This document shows positions 61,498 to 64,000 of a stretch of 64,000 bases of DNA, one piece after another. The notes beneath the pieces were generated by a model. It searched no databases and had not been told where the DNA came from. It saw nothing but the letters and a program-made list of their open reading frames with translations. The position numbers and the translations under genes are program-made. The first letter of the stretch is position 1. Every line of letters begins with the position of its first letter. The DNA lies in the NCBI GenBank assembly GCA_035293405.1, contig DATDOE010000061.1:1-64000 (forward strand). The letters run 5' to 3'. This DNA comes from Gp6-AA40 sp035293405. Lineage in GTDB: Bacteria; Acidobacteriota; Vicinamibacteria; Vicinamibacterales; UBA2999.

Positions 61498-62201
61498 GGA
61501 TGACGTTCGTGCTCGCGCTCCTGCTGCTGACGGCACCGGCGCTGGTGCAGGCCGAGGGGCAGGCACAGGCGCAGAAGGCCGTGACGCCCGAGAAGCCGAG
61601 CGACAACTACGACGAGCTGTACTTGCGCTACCTCACGGCCGCGCGGGCGCTGCCGACGACGGCGAGCGCGCCGGACTCGAGCTGGATGACGGGCCTCTTC
61701 CCCGATCTCCGCGCACGGCGGGTCAACGATCTCGTGACGGTGCGTGTGGTGGAGAGCATCTCCGCCGTGGGCTCGGCCGACTCGAGCCTCGACAAGAACA
61801 GCAAGGGCTCGGCGTCGCTGCCGAGTCTCTTCGGCCTGGAATCCAAGTATCCCGGCTGGCTCGATCCCAGCTCGCTGGCGAACATCGGTGCGAGCACGAC
61901 GTTCAAGGGCGGCGGCCAGACCAGCCGTACCGGTGATTTGATAGCGACGATCTCCTCGCGGGTGACGGAAGTCCTGCCCAACGGCGACCTTGCGCTCGAA
62001 GGCATACGCGAAGTCGACATCAACGGCGACGTGCAGATCATCGTGCTCTCCGGTGTGGTCCGAACCGCGGACATCGGTCCGGGCAACGTGGTGCCCTCGA
62101 CGGCGATTGGCCAGATGCGCATCCGGTACTTCGGACGCGGGCTGATCAAAGACAACCTGAAGCCGGGCTGGGTGGTCCGGATTCTCAACAAGATCTTCTA
62201 A
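61494..62201 (+). CDS. flgH: flagellar L-ring protein FlgH, without lipobox
   Basis: 235 residues. Conserved LFPDLRARRVNDLVTVRVVE, TGDLIATISSRVTEVLPNGD, LALEGIREVDINGDVQIIVL and VVPSTAIGQMRIRYFGRGLI identify FlgH. The N-terminus is a normal signal peptide ending VQAEG, with no cysteine lipobox, whereas most FlgH proteins are lipoproteins. Overlaps flgA by four bases. Confidence 0.93.
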   Translation: MRMTFVLALLLLTAPALVQAEGQAQAQKAVTPEKPSDNYDELYLRYLTAARALPTTASAPDSSWMTGLFPDLRARRVNDLVTVRVVESISAVGSADSSLDKNSKGSASLPSLFGLESKYPGWLDPSSLANIGASTTFKGGGQTSRTGDLIATISSRVTEVLPNGDLALEGIREVDINGDVQIIVLSGVVRTADIGPGNVVPSTAIGQMRIRYFGRGLIKDNLKPGWVVRILNKIF

Positions 62202-62204
62202 CCA

Positions 62205-63443
62205 ATGACGAGAACCTCGCTCCTGCTCGTGGTGTTCGCGCTCGCCGGCGCGCCCGCGCTCGCGCAGCCGCCGCCGCGCCCGCAGCCTGTGACGGCGCAG
62301 CCGCAACCGCAGCCGCCGCCGCAGCAGCCGCAGGCTGTGACTCCGGACTCGACACTGAAGACGCCAACCCCGACGGCGTCCTCACCGGCCGCCGCGATGT
62401 CGATTCCCGTGTCGCGCCTCAAGGACATCGTGTCGCTTCAGGGGCCCATGATCCAGCCCGTGGTGGGCTATGGACTCGTCGTCGGCCTCAACAAAACCGG
62501 CGATCGGCGGCAGACGGTGTTCTCGGCGCAGACACTCGCCAACATGCTCGAGCGCTTCGGCGTAGCCGTGCCCGCGGGCGGCATCAAGATCGAGAACGTG
62601 GCGGCCGTGCTCGTGACCGCCGAGATCGGTCCGTATGCGCAGACCGGCGCCCGCATCGACGTGACGGCCTCGTCGATCGGTGATGCGCGCAGCCTGCAGG
62701 GCGGGACACTCCTGCCAACGCCGCTGCGCGGCCCTGATGGATCGATCATCGCGCTCGCGCAGGGATCGTTGTCGATTGGCGGCTTCAGCGCCGGTGGCGG
62801 CGGCAATACGGTCGCGGTGAATCATCTGACCGTGGGCCGCGTTCCTGGTGGCGCGCTCGTGCAGGTCACGCGGCAGACCGCGCTGCCGGACATGGACGTG
62901 CTTCGACTCTCGCTGCACGAGCCCGACTTCGTCTCCGCCGGCCGGGTGGCGAAAGCCATCAACATGGAGCTGGGTGCCAGCTCGGCGCACGTCAGCGACC
63001 CGGGCACCATCGTGCTGCAGGTCCCGAAGGAATATCGCTCGTCGATCGCCGATCTGGTCGCACGGATCGAGCCACTGTCGATTGCGGTAGACACCACGGC
63101 CCGCGTGGTGATCAACGAACGCACAGGCACGGTCGTCCTCGGCGGCGATGTGCAGATCGGGCCCGCGGCGGTCGCGCACGGCAACCTCTCTGTCCGCATC
63201 GCGACCCAGTACCAAGTCTCGCAGCCTCAGGGCTTCTCGCGTGGCGAGACGGCGGTGACGCCGCAGACGCAGGTGAACGTCGAGCAGGAAGACCGCAAGC
63301 TGGTGACCCTCGAGGCCGGCACGACGCTCGCTGACGTCGTCCGCGCGCTGAACACGCTCGGCGTCACACCGCGCGACATCATTGCCATCATGCAGGCGCT
63401 CAAAGCGGCAGGTGCGCTCCGCGCGGAGGTCGTGATCCTATGA
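62205..63443 (+). CDS. flgI: flagellar P-ring protein FlgI
   Basis: 412 residues. After a signal peptide and a Pro/Gln-rich linker (PPPRPQPVTAQPQPQPPPQQ), the FlgI body: RLKDIVSLQGPMIQPVVGYG, LVVGLNKTGDRRQTVFSAQT, GARIDVTASSIGDARSLQGG, VVINERTGTVVLGGDVQIGP and LNTLGVTPRDIIAIMQALKA. Forms the periplasmic P ring. The Pro/Gln linker is longer than usual. Confidence 0.95.
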   Translation: MTRTSLLLVVFALAGAPALAQPPPRPQPVTAQPQPQPPPQQPQAVTPDSTLKTPTPTASSPAAAMSIPVSRLKDIVSLQGPMIQPVVGYGLVVGLNKTGDRRQTVFSAQTLANMLERFGVAVPAGGIKIENVAAVLVTAEIGPYAQTGARIDVTASSIGDARSLQGGTLLPTPLRGPDGSIIALAQGSLSIGGFSAGGGGNTVAVNHLTVGRVPGGALVQVTRQTALPDMDVLRLSLHEPDFVSAGRVAKAINMELGASSAHVSDPGTIVLQVPKEYRSSIADLVARIEPLSIAVDTTARVVINERTGTVVLGGDVQIGPAAVAHGNLSVRIATQYQVSQPQGFSRGETAVTPQTQVNVEQEDRKLVTLEAGTTLADVVRALNTLGVTPRDIIAIMQALKAAGALRAEVVIL

Positions 63444-64000
63444 GTATCGAAACGGTGGCCGACCTCGTTCAGCGCGCCCGCGCAGAGTCGAGCAGCGCGA
63501 GCGGCCCCACCGATCAGACGCGCGCGAAGCTGATGCGCGTCGCGGCGGAGTTCGAGTCGCTGCTGCTGCTCCAGATGCTCAAGGAGATGCGCAGGTCCGG
63601 CTCCTGGGACGAAGAGGACGAGCACAAGGACGGGTTCGGCTCGCAGACGCTGCTCGAGACCGTGGATGTGGAGCTGTCGAATCATCTGGCGAAGGCGCAG
63701 GGGTTCGGCCTCGCCAAGGAGATGCTCGCGGCGCTCGAGAGGATGACTCCTGGCGCCGCGTCCAGACCCGGGGCGTCAGGCGTGGAGACATTGGCGATGA
63801 GGCCGAGCGCAACGCCCTCGACGGCCGTGGCGTCGCTCGAGATGCCTGAGGGAACCGTGACCAGCGGTTTCGGCTGGCGGCGCGACCCGCTCGGACACGC
63901 GACGAAGTTCCATCAGGGAATCGACATCCGTGCGGCCTACGGCCAGGATATCCAGGCCGCCGGCGCCGGCCGTGTCATCTCCGCCGGCACGCACGGCGGC
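63439..64000 (+). CDS. flgJ: FlgJ-type rod-capping protein fused to an M23 peptidase (3' part outside the window)
   Basis: 187 codons visible. The start ATG overlaps the flgI stop by five bases. Residues about 30-105 are the rod-binding domain (KLMRVAAEFESLLLLQMLKE, GFGLAKEMLAALERM). After a Pro/Ala/Thr linker, a LytM/M23 domain begins: VTSGFGWRRDPLGHATKFHQ, GIDIRAAYGQ, with the HxGxD-type metal motif FHQGIDI. Enterobacterial FlgJ has a glucosaminidase instead. It should cap the growing rod and open the peptidoglycan. The peptidase end lies beyond the right edge. Confidence 0.88.

Noticed and set aside
60864..62306. 480-residue minus-strand frame opposite flgA-flgH
   Set aside because: Shadow frame spanning two genes and a repeat; no domain.

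Overview
The window is a high-GC, densely coding chromosomal segment. The lineage is inferred from gene content, not from a marker gene. A VWFA-related protein of the acidobacterial type, a DUF1800/DUF1501 pair with a Tat signal, several secreted proteins of the kind common in Acidobacteriota, and a complete flagellar cluster together suggest an Acidobacteriota member, possibly class Vicinamibacteria. There is no rRNA gene, no CRISPR array and no recognisable transposase.

Layout. 1-10.5 kb (minus strand): infB (runs off the left edge), nusA, rimP, rimO, asnS, a sugar-isomerase-like TIM barrel, an AmgK-like kinase, a MurU-like nucleotidyltransferase and a CYTH protein, i.e. translation and transcription core genes plus a putative cell-wall recycling pair. 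10.6-27.6 kb: HtrA protease, an M24 peptidase, a VWA protein, GltS transporter, small secreted and zinc-ribbon proteins, DUF1501/DUF1800, glycogen phosphorylase, a threonine-dehydratase-like enzyme, secreted hypotheticals and an acyl-CoA-dehydrogenase-fold monooxygenase. 27.6-30.4 kb: a compositionally distinct pair (DUF4157-OmpA protein plus HEAT-repeat protein) next to tRNA-Leu(CAG). 30.4-33 kb: a dicarboxylate/amino-acid symporter, DUF2236 and a zinc-ribbon membrane protein. 33-37.8 kb: chemotaxis and regulation genes (HDOD, CheX, CheY, a soluble histidine kinase, a sigma54 activator and a second response regulator). 38.1-64 kb: one long co-directional flagellar cluster, flgBC-fliEFGHIJ-flgDE-fliK-fliL-fliN-fliOPQR-flhBA-flhF-flhG-fliA-fliM-fliY-like-two accessory genes-flgFGAHI-flgJ (runs off the right edge).

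How the genes work together. The flagellar cluster supplies the basal body, export gate and ATPase, C-ring, hook, hook-length ruler, P and L rings, positioning GTPase/ATPase and the flagellar sigma factor. The sigma54 activator and kinase/regulator genes just upstream, and two GGTAC-N5-TTGCT sites before flgB and fliL, suggest sigma54 control. CheX/CheY would feed the switch proteins FliM/FliN. A gene between the C-ring and rod genes carries a textbook MshEN (c-di-GMP-binding) motif pair without any ATPase domain and may link c-di-GMP to the motor.

The most unusual feature is a family of short-unit arrays (units of 7 or 9 bases, often as two inverted arms around a core). They sit immediately at the 3' ends of many genes. 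In three genes (rimO, murU-like, flgA) they have been absorbed in frame as linker peptides, and in a fourth (DUF2236) they form the C-terminal tail.
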